Source of the DNA: Caldilineaceae bacterium
Lineage (GTDB): Bacteria; Chloroflexota; Anaerolineae; Caldilineales; Caldilineaceae
Length of the DNA: 64,000 bases
Reading direction: 5' to 3'
Assembly (NCBI GenBank): GCA_019637685.1
Contig: JAHBVF010000031.1
Span: 1-64,000 of the forward strand
Part shown: piece by piece, positions 23,132 to 31,204 of the stretch
Layout of the letters: each line of letters begins with the position of its first letter
Position numbering within the stretch: position 1 is the first letter of the stretch
Made by a program: the position numbers and the translations under genes
The notes under the pieces: generated by a model
Told to the model about the DNA's origin: nothing
The model's input: only the letters and a program-made list of their open reading frames with translations
Database searches by the model: none

Positions 23132-24370
23132 ATGTCATCCAGTATGCTGACCGCGGCCTCGGCTTTGCGCAATCACCAGACCTATATGAATGTGATTGCC
23201 AATAACATTGCCAATATGAACACAATCGGATTCAAATCCAGCAATGTGCTTTTTCAGGATATGCTGAGCCGCTCGCTCAGTGTAGGCGCTGCACCTGGCG
23301 AAAATCGGGGCGGCATCAACCCCTTGCAGATCGGCCTGGGTATGCAATTGGGGAGTATCTCCACCAATATGGGCCAGGGTGTTATGCAAAGCACCGGGCG
23401 TCCCCAGGACCTGGCGCTGACCGGCTCTGGCTTCTTTATCTATGGCGGTGCTCAGCAGCCCATCTACAGCCGGGATGGCTCGCTGGGCATGGACGCGGCC
23501 GGCAATCTGGTCAACCTGGGAACGGGCCTGCGTGTACAGGGGTGGAAAGCCGTGGATGACGGCACAATTGACACAGCCAAGGCTATCGGCGATATCACCA
23601 TTCCTATCGGTGCACCCATGGCTGCTGTGCCTACTTCCGGCGTCGATCTGTCGGGCAACTTGGACGCTTCGGCAGACATCAACGACTCGATTACAACTAC
23701 AGTCCAATTCTATGACAGCCTCGGCGGTCTGAACGCGCTGGAAATGACCTTCACCAAGACAGCGACCAACACTTGGTCTGTAGACTTGGACCCGTCTGCC
23801 GGTTCCAATGTGGCCTTGAGCGCACCTGTCCCAGCCACTGTCACTTTTGATGAAGACGGTCAACTAATCGCCCCAGCCGACGGCCAGATTGGCTTCACTG
23901 GCACACTCACCAACGGCGCTGCCAATGTGGATATCTCATTGAACATCGCCAGCCTCAGCCAGCTTGAATCCCCAGGCGCAGACGAACTGTATGTGACCAA
24001 CCAGAATGGCCGTGCCCCCGGCCAGATGATCGACTTCAACATCAGCAACACCGGCGAAATTGTTGCCATTTACAGCAACGGTTTGCTCAAAACCCTGGGT
24101 CAACTTGCCGTCGCTGAATTTGTCAACCCCTCCGGCCTCACCAAAAGTGGCGGGAATGGCTACACCCGAAGCGGCAACTCAGGCGATGCCCAGGTTGTCC
24201 AGGCTGGGGACCGCACTACTATGAGTGCTGGCTTTCTGGAATTGAGCAATGTGGACCTGACGCTGGAATTCAGTGAAATGATCCGGGCGCAGCGGGGTTT
24301 TCAGGCCAACAGCCGGGTGATCACATCCAGCGATGAGATGCTTCAGGAGCTGGTCAATCTGGTGCGCTAA
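23132..24370 (+). CDS. flgE: Flagellar hook protein FlgE
   Basis: A 412-residue hook subunit. It has the N-terminal rod/hook motif (YMNVIANNIANMNTIGFKSS), the FlgE-specific LALTGSGFFIYGGAQ and YSRDGSLGMDAAGNLVN, the central SVDLSGNLDAS/TTTVQFYDSLGG domain and a C-terminal SNVDLTLEFSEMIRAQRGFQ then ITSSDEMLQELVNLV. A GAGGAAATC SD precedes the ATG. FlgF/FlgG distal rod genes are not adjacent, so this could in principle be called FlgF/G-like, but the length and central domain favour FlgE. Confidence 0.92.
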   Translation: MSSSMLTAASALRNHQTYMNVIANNIANMNTIGFKSSNVLFQDMLSRSLSVGAAPGENRGGINPLQIGLGMQLGSISTNMGQGVMQSTGRPQDLALTGSGFFIYGGAQQPIYSRDGSLGMDAAGNLVNLGTGLRVQGWKAVDDGTIDTAKAIGDITIPIGAPMAAVPTSGVDLSGNLDASADINDSITTTVQFYDSLGGLNALEMTFTKTATNTWSVDLDPSAGSNVALSAPVPATVTFDEDGQLIAPADGQIGFTGTLTNGAANVDISLNIASLSQLESPGADELYVTNQNGRAPGQMIDFNISNTGEIVAIYSNGLLKTLGQLAVAEFVNPSGLTKSGGNGYTRSGNSGDAQVVQAGDRTTMSAGFLELSNVDLTLEFSEMIRAQRGFQANSRVITSSDEMLQELVNLVR

Positions 24371-24396
24371 AGTGGCAGCATTATAAGCAGCGGGAG

Positions 24397-24443
24397 GTAC
24401 GAATGGCGAATTGTGGGAAAGATTCACAATTCGCCATTCGTAC
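24397..24443 (+). terminator. Hairpin after flgE
   Basis: A perfect 19-bp stem (24397-24415 with 24425-24443) and 9-nt loop start 27 bases after the flgE stop. It probably ends the structural operon, separating it from the secreted-protein pair that follows. Confidence 0.7.
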
Positions 24444-24566
24444 GCTGCAACTTCTTCTTCCCATAACTTCCCCGTAACCTTCCCCCATTACGCAATCCGT
24501 ACTCCCCGCAGACCCGTTTGAATTGTTCAGCCTTCTATACTACAGGTCAGCACGACGTGACCGCCA

Positions 24567-24601
24567 GGAAACCGGATTTCTGCCAGAGACCCGGTTTCTA
24601 C
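24567..24601 (-). repeat. REP-like palindrome with GTAG head
   Basis: On the minus strand GTAG (24601-24598) leads into a stem with outer arms GAAACCGG/CCGGTTTC (24568-24575 with 24591-24598) and a shorter inner stem. It lies just upstream of the large secreted protein. Confidence 0.55.
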
Positions 24602-24628
24602 AACCAATAGAAGCCTGTATCCCAAGCT

Positions 24629-27574
24629 ATGCCTTTCCCAACCCGCCCGCGTTCTACGCAACCGAAAACGAATCACCCCTGGCCGATCGCTGGCGTCGTC
24701 TTGTTGCTGCTTGCGTTGCTCATCCCTGCCCCGGCCCAGGCCCGTGCCTACCGTCTGCCTCTGGCCGATTACCCCCGGCCCGCCAATGACAACGGGCGGG
24801 GCATCCACTGGTCACCGGCTTTGATGAGCCAGCCCGCCCCAGTGGTGGACCGCTATCTGGCCGAGGCCGAGGGGATGGACATCCGTTGGCTGAAGCTGAT
24901 GCAGCCGGACCAGCCCGCGCTGGAACACAGCTATCTGCTTGGGCAGATGGCCCAGCGGGGAATGGAACCCATCCTGCGGGTGCAGAAAACCTACAACGAT
25001 CCCTACGCCAACTTGGACAGTCTGGTGACAGCCGGGGTGGCCGCGGGTGTGTACTACTACGAACTCTATGCCAATCCCAATGTGGCCGGGCTGACCGGCG
25101 GTTGGCGCAGCGGCCAGGCCATTGATATCCCCGGCCTGGCCGAGCGCTGGATTGCCGCGGCCGCGGCCGTGCGCGCCGCGGGGGGAAACCCTGGCCTGCC
25201 TTCCCTTTCGCCCGCAGGGGCCATCGACGACGCCACTTTTCTCCGCCGCTTTTTGGCCGCGTTGAAGGAACAGAATCAACTGGGCAGCCTGGACAGCGCC
25301 TGGCTGCCTGTACAGAATTATATGGGCAATTTGCCTCTGGAAAGCCAGGACGGGTTCCGCCGCTATGAGCGCTATCACACGATTCTGCTGGAAGAGACAG
25401 GGCGTTCCCTGCCCATTCTCTCCACCGAAGGGGGCGCGCTGGCCGGTGAGGTGAGCACGGCTGCTGTGGCGGATCGAACAGTGCAGGCATATCAGTTTAT
25501 GCAGAACGGCGCGCCCGACTATTTTTTTGTCTTTACCCCCTGGCTGCTGGTCAACGGGGCCGCGGGCGGCTATGGCAGCGCCTGGGAGCGGGACGCCTGG
25601 TTTCCGGCCCAGGGCGATCCCCAGCCGGTTGTGGCCGCGGTCCAGGCTTTGGCCCAGGGCAAACCGGCCCCATTGGGCACGCCGTCGGCGTCGCCCCTTT
25701 CCGCGCCGTTGAGCTACGCCCAGCAGCCTGCCGAGGCTCGTCCTCTGCCAGAGGAATCGGATGCTACCAGCGCTGCCCCAAGCAGCGCCCGCCCGTCGGG
25801 TGAATCGTCCCCCAGCCCGGCTGTCAGCGCCGACCCCGCGCCCCGGGTCCTTTCTCGCGGCGATGTGACGCTGAGCGAAGGTACGCTTACCCTGCCCACC
25901 TACGATTACGAATCCGCGCTCCTGCCCACGGCCAAGGACGATCCCATCTACCCTGCGCCCCGGCTGGATCACGACCGGGTGGGCGGTCCGACACCCAAAA
26001 GCTACCGCACGCTGCTGCTGGAGAACGATTTTCTGCGTCTGACAATTCTGCCCGAACTGGGCGGGCGCATCTACCGCTGGGAAGACAAAATCACAGGCCG
26101 GGATATTCTCTATCACAACCCGGTGGTGAAACCGACCAAATGGGGTGCCCGGGGCTGGTGGCTGGCCGTGGGTGGAATGGAGTGGGGCGCGGGCCTGCCC
26201 GATCACGGCCTCTACGAATATCTGCCCTGGCAGGCGGAAACAGTGGCCGAGAGCCGCTCGGCCTCCGTTCGCCTGCGCCAGACAATCCGGGGCAATGTGA
26301 CAGTCTCTGTGGAGATCAGCCTGAGTGATGACGCCCGCTTCTTTGCTGTCACCACCGAATTGAGCAACCCTGGTCCCTTTTCCGCCAACACCCACTTCTG
26401 GTCCAACGCGATGCTGGCCCCGGCTGGCGATAACCGGGTAGACCCGGCGAGCCGTCTGGTCTGGCCTGCCGACCAGTTCACCGTCCACGGCAGCGCGGGC
26501 AGCCGCAGCTTTTCTATGGGTTCCACTATTGATTGGCCCGCGGGCAATGGAGAAGATGCCAGCCTGCTGAGCAACTGGCCCACCCACCTGAGCTTCTTTG
26601 CCGAGCCGGGCGCGGAACGGGGCGCGGTTGGCCTGGTGGATCCCAGCGGCGATCTGGCAGTGGTGCGCAGCTTTCCACCCCGCACAGCGCCGGGCGTGAA
26701 AACTTTCTACGGGTCGGGGCTGGATACGGGCCTGTGGACCGATGGAGATAGCGGCCACTACTTTGAACTGTGGGGCGGGCCGGGCAAGAACTTTGCCACA
26801 CCCGTCTCCCTGGCCGCAAACGGCTCTCTGCGCTGGACCGAGCAGTGGTATACAGTCCCCGCTTTGGGCGAATTTGTGGCGGCCAATGCCCACGCAGCCC
26901 TGGCTCTGCTGCCTACGGCGAGTGGTGTCGAGTTGCGTCTGGCCGGTGTGAGCAGCGCGGCCCTGGCCGCTGGGCTGCGGCTGACTGTGCGAGCCGACGA
27001 TCAGCTTCTCTTCAATGGCCCGGTCAGTCTCTCGCTGGACGATCTGCAACGGATCGCCATCGACACCCCTCTGGCGGGCCGCCGCTGGATTGTGCAACTC
27101 TATGACCGCCAAAACCGGGTGCTGCTGGCCTATGACAGCCAGACCGAGGCCGTTGTGGCTGCTGTCAACACCGAAAAGCCGCCGGTCTGGGATAGCCGCC
27201 TGGACGATCTGAACATTGACATTACACCCGCCGCGGCCAAGGCAGGCCAGAGCTACTGGAAAGTGGTCAAGGCTGAATTTCAGAACGATCAGGAGGGGGG
27301 CGGTCGCCACCACATCTTTATCGAAGTGCTGGATGAGGCGGGGAAACGCATTGTCGGTCAGCCGGTGGAGGTGCTGTGGAGCAACGGCAGCGCCACTGTC
27401 ATCACCGAGGACAAGCCCCTGCCCGAATACGCGGCCAACTTCCCCATGTACGGCAATCTGGGCGGCTACTCCCTGCGTATGCCCGGCATCAGCGAAACGG
27501 TGACCGGAATGGGACTGCCGGGTGGGAAGCAGCACGTAGTGTATAACGTTGTATTTCAGCGGGTACGTAAATGA
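24629..27574 (+). CDS. Secreted protein: degenerate GH-A-like barrel plus DUF5107-like domain
   Basis: A 981-residue protein with a signal peptide (about residues 1-39, ending PAQARA). Residues 48-300 are a barrel paralogous to the protein at 12028-13395; both open with PRPxNDNGRGIHW. Here the acid/base motif YNEPN is replaced by YANPN (Asn149), whereas the nucleophile-type STEGG (Glu267) remains, so normal hydrolysis is doubtful. A Ser/Pro/Ala linker follows (about 355-430). Residues 450-760 resemble the mutarotase-fold DUF5107 domain (LENDFLRLTILPELGGRIYRWED). The C-terminus (about 865-981) is a beta domain containing VEVLWSNGSATVITEDKP. Its stop overlaps the next frame in ATGA. Position suggests a cell-surface glycan-binding or processing role near flagella; this is inference. 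Confidence 0.75.
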   Translation: MPFPTRPRSTQPKTNHPWPIAGVVLLLLALLIPAPAQARAYRLPLADYPRPANDNGRGIHWSPALMSQPAPVVDRYLAEAEGMDIRWLKLMQPDQPALEHSYLLGQMAQRGMEPILRVQKTYNDPYANLDSLVTAGVAAGVYYYELYANPNVAGLTGGWRSGQAIDIPGLAERWIAAAAAVRAAGGNPGLPSLSPAGAIDDATFLRRFLAALKEQNQLGSLDSAWLPVQNYMGNLPLESQDGFRRYERYHTILLEETGRSLPILSTEGGALAGEVSTAAVADRTVQAYQFMQNGAPDYFFVFTPWLLVNGAAGGYGSAWERDAWFPAQGDPQPVVAAVQALAQGKPAPLGTPSASPLSAPLSYAQQPAEARPLPEESDATSAAPSSARPSGESSPSPAVSADPAPRVLSRGDVTLSEGTLTLPTYDYESALLPTAKDDPIYPAPRLDHDRVGGPTPKSYRTLLLENDFLRLTILPELGGRIYRWEDKITGRDILYHNPVVKPTKWGARGWWLAVGGMEWGAGLPDHGLYEYLPWQAETVAESRSASVRLRQTIRGNVTVSVEISLSDDARFFAVTTELSNPGPFSANTHFWSNAMLAPAGDNRVDPASRLVWPADQFTVHGSAGSRSFSMGSTIDWPAGNGEDASLLSNWPTHLSFFAEPGAERGAVGLVDPSGDLAVVRSFPPRTAPGVKTFYGSGLDTGLWTDGDSGHYFELWGGPGKNFATPVSLAANGSLRWTEQWYTVPALGEFVAANAHAALALLPTASGVELRLAGVSSAALAAGLRLTVRADDQLLFNGPVSLSLDDLQRIAIDTPLAGRRWIVQLYDRQNRVLLAYDSQTEAVVAAVNTEKPPVWDSRLDDLNIDITPAAAKAGQSYWKVVKAEFQNDQEGGGRHHIFIEVLDEAGKRIVGQPVEVLWSNGSATVITEDKPLPEYAANFPMYGNLGGYSLRMPGISETVTGMGLPGGKQHVVYNVVFQRVRK

Positions 27575-27612
27575 AGACCGATTCTAGTTGTTTTTTCCGG
27601 GGGGAATTTCCC

Positions 27613-29928
27613 ATGCATCAAACGATCTCTGCTCTTTTTCTCATTGTGGCCCTTTGCGCCGGCTTGCTACCTATAACGTCTGCCCAAGCCGCGCCCGCGC
27701 CGCCCTTCGCTGTGGTCACAATTCCCCTGTTGAATGTACGGGCCGCGCCCAGCACCAACGCGCCGGTCGTCGGTCAGGTATCCGCGGAAGAGCGGGTGAC
27801 TGTTTTGGGGCGCAACGGTGACGGCACGTGGCTGCGGGTGGAGGGAGCCAGCGGCATCAGCGGTTGGGTCTACTCGGAGATGACCCAACCCAGTGTGCCC
27901 ATCACTGCTCTGGATGTTTACACATCTGCGCCGACAGCCGATCCGACAGCCGGTTCATCGGCGGCCAGCGAAACAACCGTCGCCAGTAGCACAAATGCCA
28001 ATCAGTTGGCCTCCTATTCTGCCGAGCAAAATCAGAGCGCGGCCGCCGCGCCAGTGGCGGCCAATGGCTCTGCGCCCGCGGCCAATGGCGACCCCAGCCC
28101 CATCGGGCCAACCAGCCCCATTCCCGCCGGGTCCGCCGCCGCGGCCACAGCCAGCACCACAAATGTACAGATGCAGCCGCTCTGCGTGCCCAATCGTCTG
28201 CGCACAGTCAGCCTGGGCGGGCAACCCCAGGCCTACGCGGCTCTGGATGATCGGATTTATGTAGCGCTTTCCAATGTGAACAGCCTGCTGGTGGTGGATG
28301 CGGGCATGGATATGATGCTGGGCAGCAGCCGCACCAGCGCCGAGCGCATCGGTTATGTGGCCGCGGGCACTGAATACCTCTACGTAACCGACGCCGAAAA
28401 GCAGAAACTCTATGTGACCAGCCGCTATGGGGCTGTGCAGAGTGAAATCAAATTGAGCGCAGCGCCGGGTCCTCTGGCGGTGACGGAGGGGCGGGCCTTT
28501 GTGCTTCACCCCCAGATCGGCGCCGTAAGTGTGGTCGATCTGAACAGCAAAGAGACAATCGCCACCCTCAGCATCGGCGCTGATCCCCGCCAGATTGTGG
28601 TCATTTCAGGCCGGGCCTATATTGGCCACGCGGCTGGCTTTCTCAGTGTGGTGGATGGTTTTGGCCGCCGCCAGGAGCAGTTGCACCTGCCCGTGAACGA
28701 TGTGGTGGGGATGACTGCCAACCCTAAGAACGGGATGCTCTACGTCGCCAGTGGGTTGGATCAGAAGATTGTGGCCGTGGATGTCTCCACGTGGACACTG
28801 GCCACCACCTGGACACTGGACACAATGCCCAGCAGCCTGGTCTACAACGACATCACCGATCATCTCTTTGTACTGGACAGCACCAGCCAACTGCTCACAA
28901 TTCTCAGCGGAACCGACGCCAGCCGGGTCAGCCAGGTGCAGGTGAGCAAACAGCCAGCCAGGGACAGCGGCAGTGGGCTGGTGCTGCTGCAAAGCAAACT
29001 CTATGTGATGCACCCGGCCAGCGACAATCTGGGCGTCTGGCTGGACCGCACCTGTGCCAATGAGATGGAGAACCGGATGAATATTCTGGCCTCTACCCAC
29101 AGCCGCACGGACCTGGCCCCCCGCCGGGTGGAAGCCCGTATCGGTATTCTGTGGCCCCAGGGCGGGCTGAAACCCGAAGAGGCCGCCCTGGCCAATTTGA
29201 CGGCTGCGCTGCTGCGGGAAGACGGTGCCAGCCCCGCCTGTGGCTGGGAGCCGGAGGTCACACTGTGGGCGGCTATTGGCGGAGACCCGGCCCGGCAGGT
29301 GGCTGTGGGCCAGCGCCGAATGCAGACAGAAAGCGGTGTCACCTACCCGGTGTATGACTTCAATGATGTGGATGTGCGCATGACCCGGGATCGCAAATTG
29401 CCTATGCATTTTTCCGTGCAAGTAGACGGCGTGGAGACCGCGCAGAATGTGTGGACCCACGCGGCCAGCGGCCAATTTTTGCCCACTGTGCGTCCTGAGC
29501 TGGATGGGCTGGTCAATCGTTATGACGGCGAGATGGACGCCCGCATGTGGGTGGAAGAGACATCCGACGGCCCTCAGGTTTTTGCTCTGCTCCTGCAGGC
29601 CAACACAATGCTGGGCATGGCTCCCTCCTCCACCGCGACACCGCCCCAATTGCGCTGGGCGCTGGACAACGGGATTACCGCACCGGAGCTGATTGTGGGC
29701 CGGGCAGAGACCCGCCAGGAAGAGGGATTTGTCTATACCGTCTGGCGTTTTCCCGGCCTGGACCCCAACGGTCTGTTGCAGGGCGCGGCCCAGGCGCGTT
29801 TCTGGGTAGAAATGCCCAATCGGGTGATTCATAGCAGTGTGCTGGCCTGGGGCCAAGAGATTCGCACCCTGGGCGCTCGGCTGCCTGTGCCAGTGGTCGG
29901 GTGTACGGATGCGGTGGCGAGCCGCTAG
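27613..29928 (+). CDS. Secreted SH3b plus beta-propeller protein
   Basis: A 771-residue protein from ATG 27613, which has GGGGGGAA at good distance; ATG 27571 overlaps the upstream stop and would add 14 residues. A signal peptide (LFLIVALCAGLLPITSAQAA) is followed by an SH3b domain (LLNVRAAPSTNAPVVGQVSA to GWVYSEM), a type that binds cell-wall glycopeptide. A Ser/Ala/Pro linker comes next, then a YVTN-like beta-propeller (about residues 200-470, motifs such as ALDDRIYVALSNVNSLLVVD and GMLYVASGLDQKIVAVDVST). The last 290 residues are an unrecognised beta-rich module. It is paired with the preceding secreted protein and is followed by a strong terminator. Function unknown; a wall-bound scaffold is plausible. 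Confidence 0.7.
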   Translation: MHQTISALFLIVALCAGLLPITSAQAAPAPPFAVVTIPLLNVRAAPSTNAPVVGQVSAEERVTVLGRNGDGTWLRVEGASGISGWVYSEMTQPSVPITALDVYTSAPTADPTAGSSAASETTVASSTNANQLASYSAEQNQSAAAAPVAANGSAPAANGDPSPIGPTSPIPAGSAAAATASTTNVQMQPLCVPNRLRTVSLGGQPQAYAALDDRIYVALSNVNSLLVVDAGMDMMLGSSRTSAERIGYVAAGTEYLYVTDAEKQKLYVTSRYGAVQSEIKLSAAPGPLAVTEGRAFVLHPQIGAVSVVDLNSKETIATLSIGADPRQIVVISGRAYIGHAAGFLSVVDGFGRRQEQLHLPVNDVVGMTANPKNGMLYVASGLDQKIVAVDVSTWTLATTWTLDTMPSSLVYNDITDHLFVLDSTSQLLTILSGTDASRVSQVQVSKQPARDSGSGLVLLQSKLYVMHPASDNLGVWLDRTCANEMENRMNILASTHSRTDLAPRRVEARIGILWPQGGLKPEEAALANLTAALLREDGASPACGWEPEVTLWAAIGGDPARQVAVGQRRMQTESGVTYPVYDFNDVDVRMTRDRKLPMHFSVQVDGVETAQNVWTHAASGQFLPTVRPELDGLVNRYDGEMDARMWVEETSDGPQVFALLLQANTMLGMAPSSTATPPQLRWALDNGITAPELIVGRAETRQEEGFVYTVWRFPGLDPNGLLQGAAQARFWVEMPNRVIHSSVLAWGQEIRTLGARLPVPVVGCTDAVASR

Positions 29929-29956
29929 GCTGGGGAGCGGGCGTGGAGAGTAGGAG

Positions 29957-30009
29957 AGTGAGGCGTGCAATCTGTGTTCGGATGTCGAACACAGATTGCA
30001 CGCCTCACT
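29957..30009 (+). terminator. 24-bp hairpin terminator
   Basis: A perfect 24-bp stem (29957-29980 with 29986-30009) and 5-nt loop start 29 bases after the SH3b-propeller gene. The arm phrase tgaggcgtg/cacgcctca recurs in the hairpin at 62632-62674. Confidence 0.8.
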
Positions 30010-30192
30010 TTGTGAAAGACTGCTGTGCAACAGGCAATGCGCGACACCTGTTTCTTCTCTTCGCGACTTGAGCGGGGTCGGCGTGTTCTTATACTGTAGA
30101 CAGGAGATTCTCCGCAGTTCGACTGGTTTAGAAAAGCCGAGATTCTTCAGCCATAGAAATTTGATGTATCCACCCAGCGAAAGCAGAAACCA

Positions 30193-31164
30193 GTGAGCAA
30201 CTCTCTCCACTTTGATGCGCTTGTCATTGACGGCCATTGCGATACCATTGGCGAACAGTTGAGCGGGAAACGCTGGCTGGGCGACCGCTCGGATGAGGGG
30301 CACATTGACCTGCCCCGCCTGCGGGAAGGGGGTGTGGATGTCCAATTCTTCGCCTGTTATGTGCCTGTGCCCTATCAGCGCCACGGCGCGGCCACCCACG
30401 CGCTGGCCCGGCTCGATCAATTGCATTTGCTGGCCGAGCATCTGCCCGATCAGTTAGTGATTGCCCGCACAACCGACGACATCCGCCAAGCCAAAGCCGA
30501 AGGAAAGATCGCCGCGATTGCCGGGCTGGAAGGAGCCGAAGCGCTGGACGGGGAAATCGGTCTGTTGCGCCAGTTTTATCGGCTGGGGGTGCGCAATCTG
30601 GGGCTGGCCTGGAACTTCCGCAATGCAGCCTGCGACGGCGTTTCTGAGCGGCGTTCTGGCGGTGGACTGACCGAATTTGGCGTGGCGGTTGTGCAGGAAT
30701 GCAACCGTCTGGGGATTCTTATCGATGTGAGCCACCTGGCCCCAGCCGGGCTGGAAGATGTGCTGGCACTCTCCGAAGACCCGATTATTGCCAGCCACAG
30801 CAACGCGTTTGCGCTCTGTGATCATCCCCGCAATCTGACAGACAGCCAATTGACTGAAATTGCAGCCAAAGGCGGGGTGATCGGCGTCACATTTGTCAAC
30901 GCCTTTCTGCGCCGGGCGCAGCCGGAAACGGCCACAATCGCCCATGTGATAGATCATCTGGACTATATGCTCGCGCTGGTGGGAGAAGATCACGTCGCCA
31001 TCGGCAGCGATTTTGATGGCTGTACGCCGCCCAGCGATTTGAACGACACCACTGCTTATCCCCGGATTACTGCTCTGTTGCAGGAGAGGGGCTATGCAGA
31101 CGTGACTATTCGCAAGATTCTCGGCGAAAACTTTATGCGGGTTTTCGAGAGGGTCTGGAAGTAG
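30193..31164 (+). CDS. Membrane dipeptidase (peptidase M19)
   Basis: A 323-residue renal-dipeptidase-family metallopeptidase that hydrolyses dipeptides, often with broad stereospecificity. The first metal-site motif is DGHCDT (His15, Asp17). Later ligands and conserved blocks are present: AIAGLEGAEALDGEI (bridging Glu), LIDVSHLAPAG, IIASHSNAFALCDHPRNLTD and HVAIGSDFDG. There is no signal peptide, as usual for bacterial cytoplasmic members. The start is GTG with a weak SD. It lies alone between the motility cluster and a transporter gene. Confidence 0.92.
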   Translation: MSNSLHFDALVIDGHCDTIGEQLSGKRWLGDRSDEGHIDLPRLREGGVDVQFFACYVPVPYQRHGAATHALARLDQLHLLAEHLPDQLVIARTTDDIRQAKAEGKIAAIAGLEGAEALDGEIGLLRQFYRLGVRNLGLAWNFRNAACDGVSERRSGGGLTEFGVAVVQECNRLGILIDVSHLAPAGLEDVLALSEDPIIASHSNAFALCDHPRNLTDSQLTEIAAKGGVIGVTFVNAFLRRAQPETATIAHVIDHLDYMLALVGEDHVAIGSDFDGCTPPSDLNDTTAYPRITALLQERGYADVTIRKILGENFMRVFERVWK

Positions 31165-31169
31165 CGCAG

Positions 31170-31198
31170 TTTCCATTCCTGCCTGAGAAATGTATAAT
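31170..31198 (+). promoter_or_regulatory. Vegetative promoter, possibly giving a leaderless mRNA
   Basis: TTTCCA (31170-31175), a 17-base spacer and a perfect TATAAT (31193-31198). The expected transcript start falls at or next to the ATG at 31205, so the AI-2E transporter message may be leaderless. No Shine-Dalgarno sequence is seen before that ATG. Confidence 0.45.
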
Positions 31199-31204
31199 GT
31201 AGCT

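Noticed and set aside
24812..27535. 907-codon open frame antisense to the secreted DUF5107-like protein
   Set aside because: It is a shadow frame typical of high-GC DNA; it lacks domain motifs, and the sense protein has a signal peptide and clear domains.
28606..30441. 611-codon antisense frame over the SH3b-propeller gene and dipeptidase start
   Set aside because: It crosses a strong terminator and two sense genes with recognisable domains; composition rich in His, Gln and Gly is typical of shadow frames.
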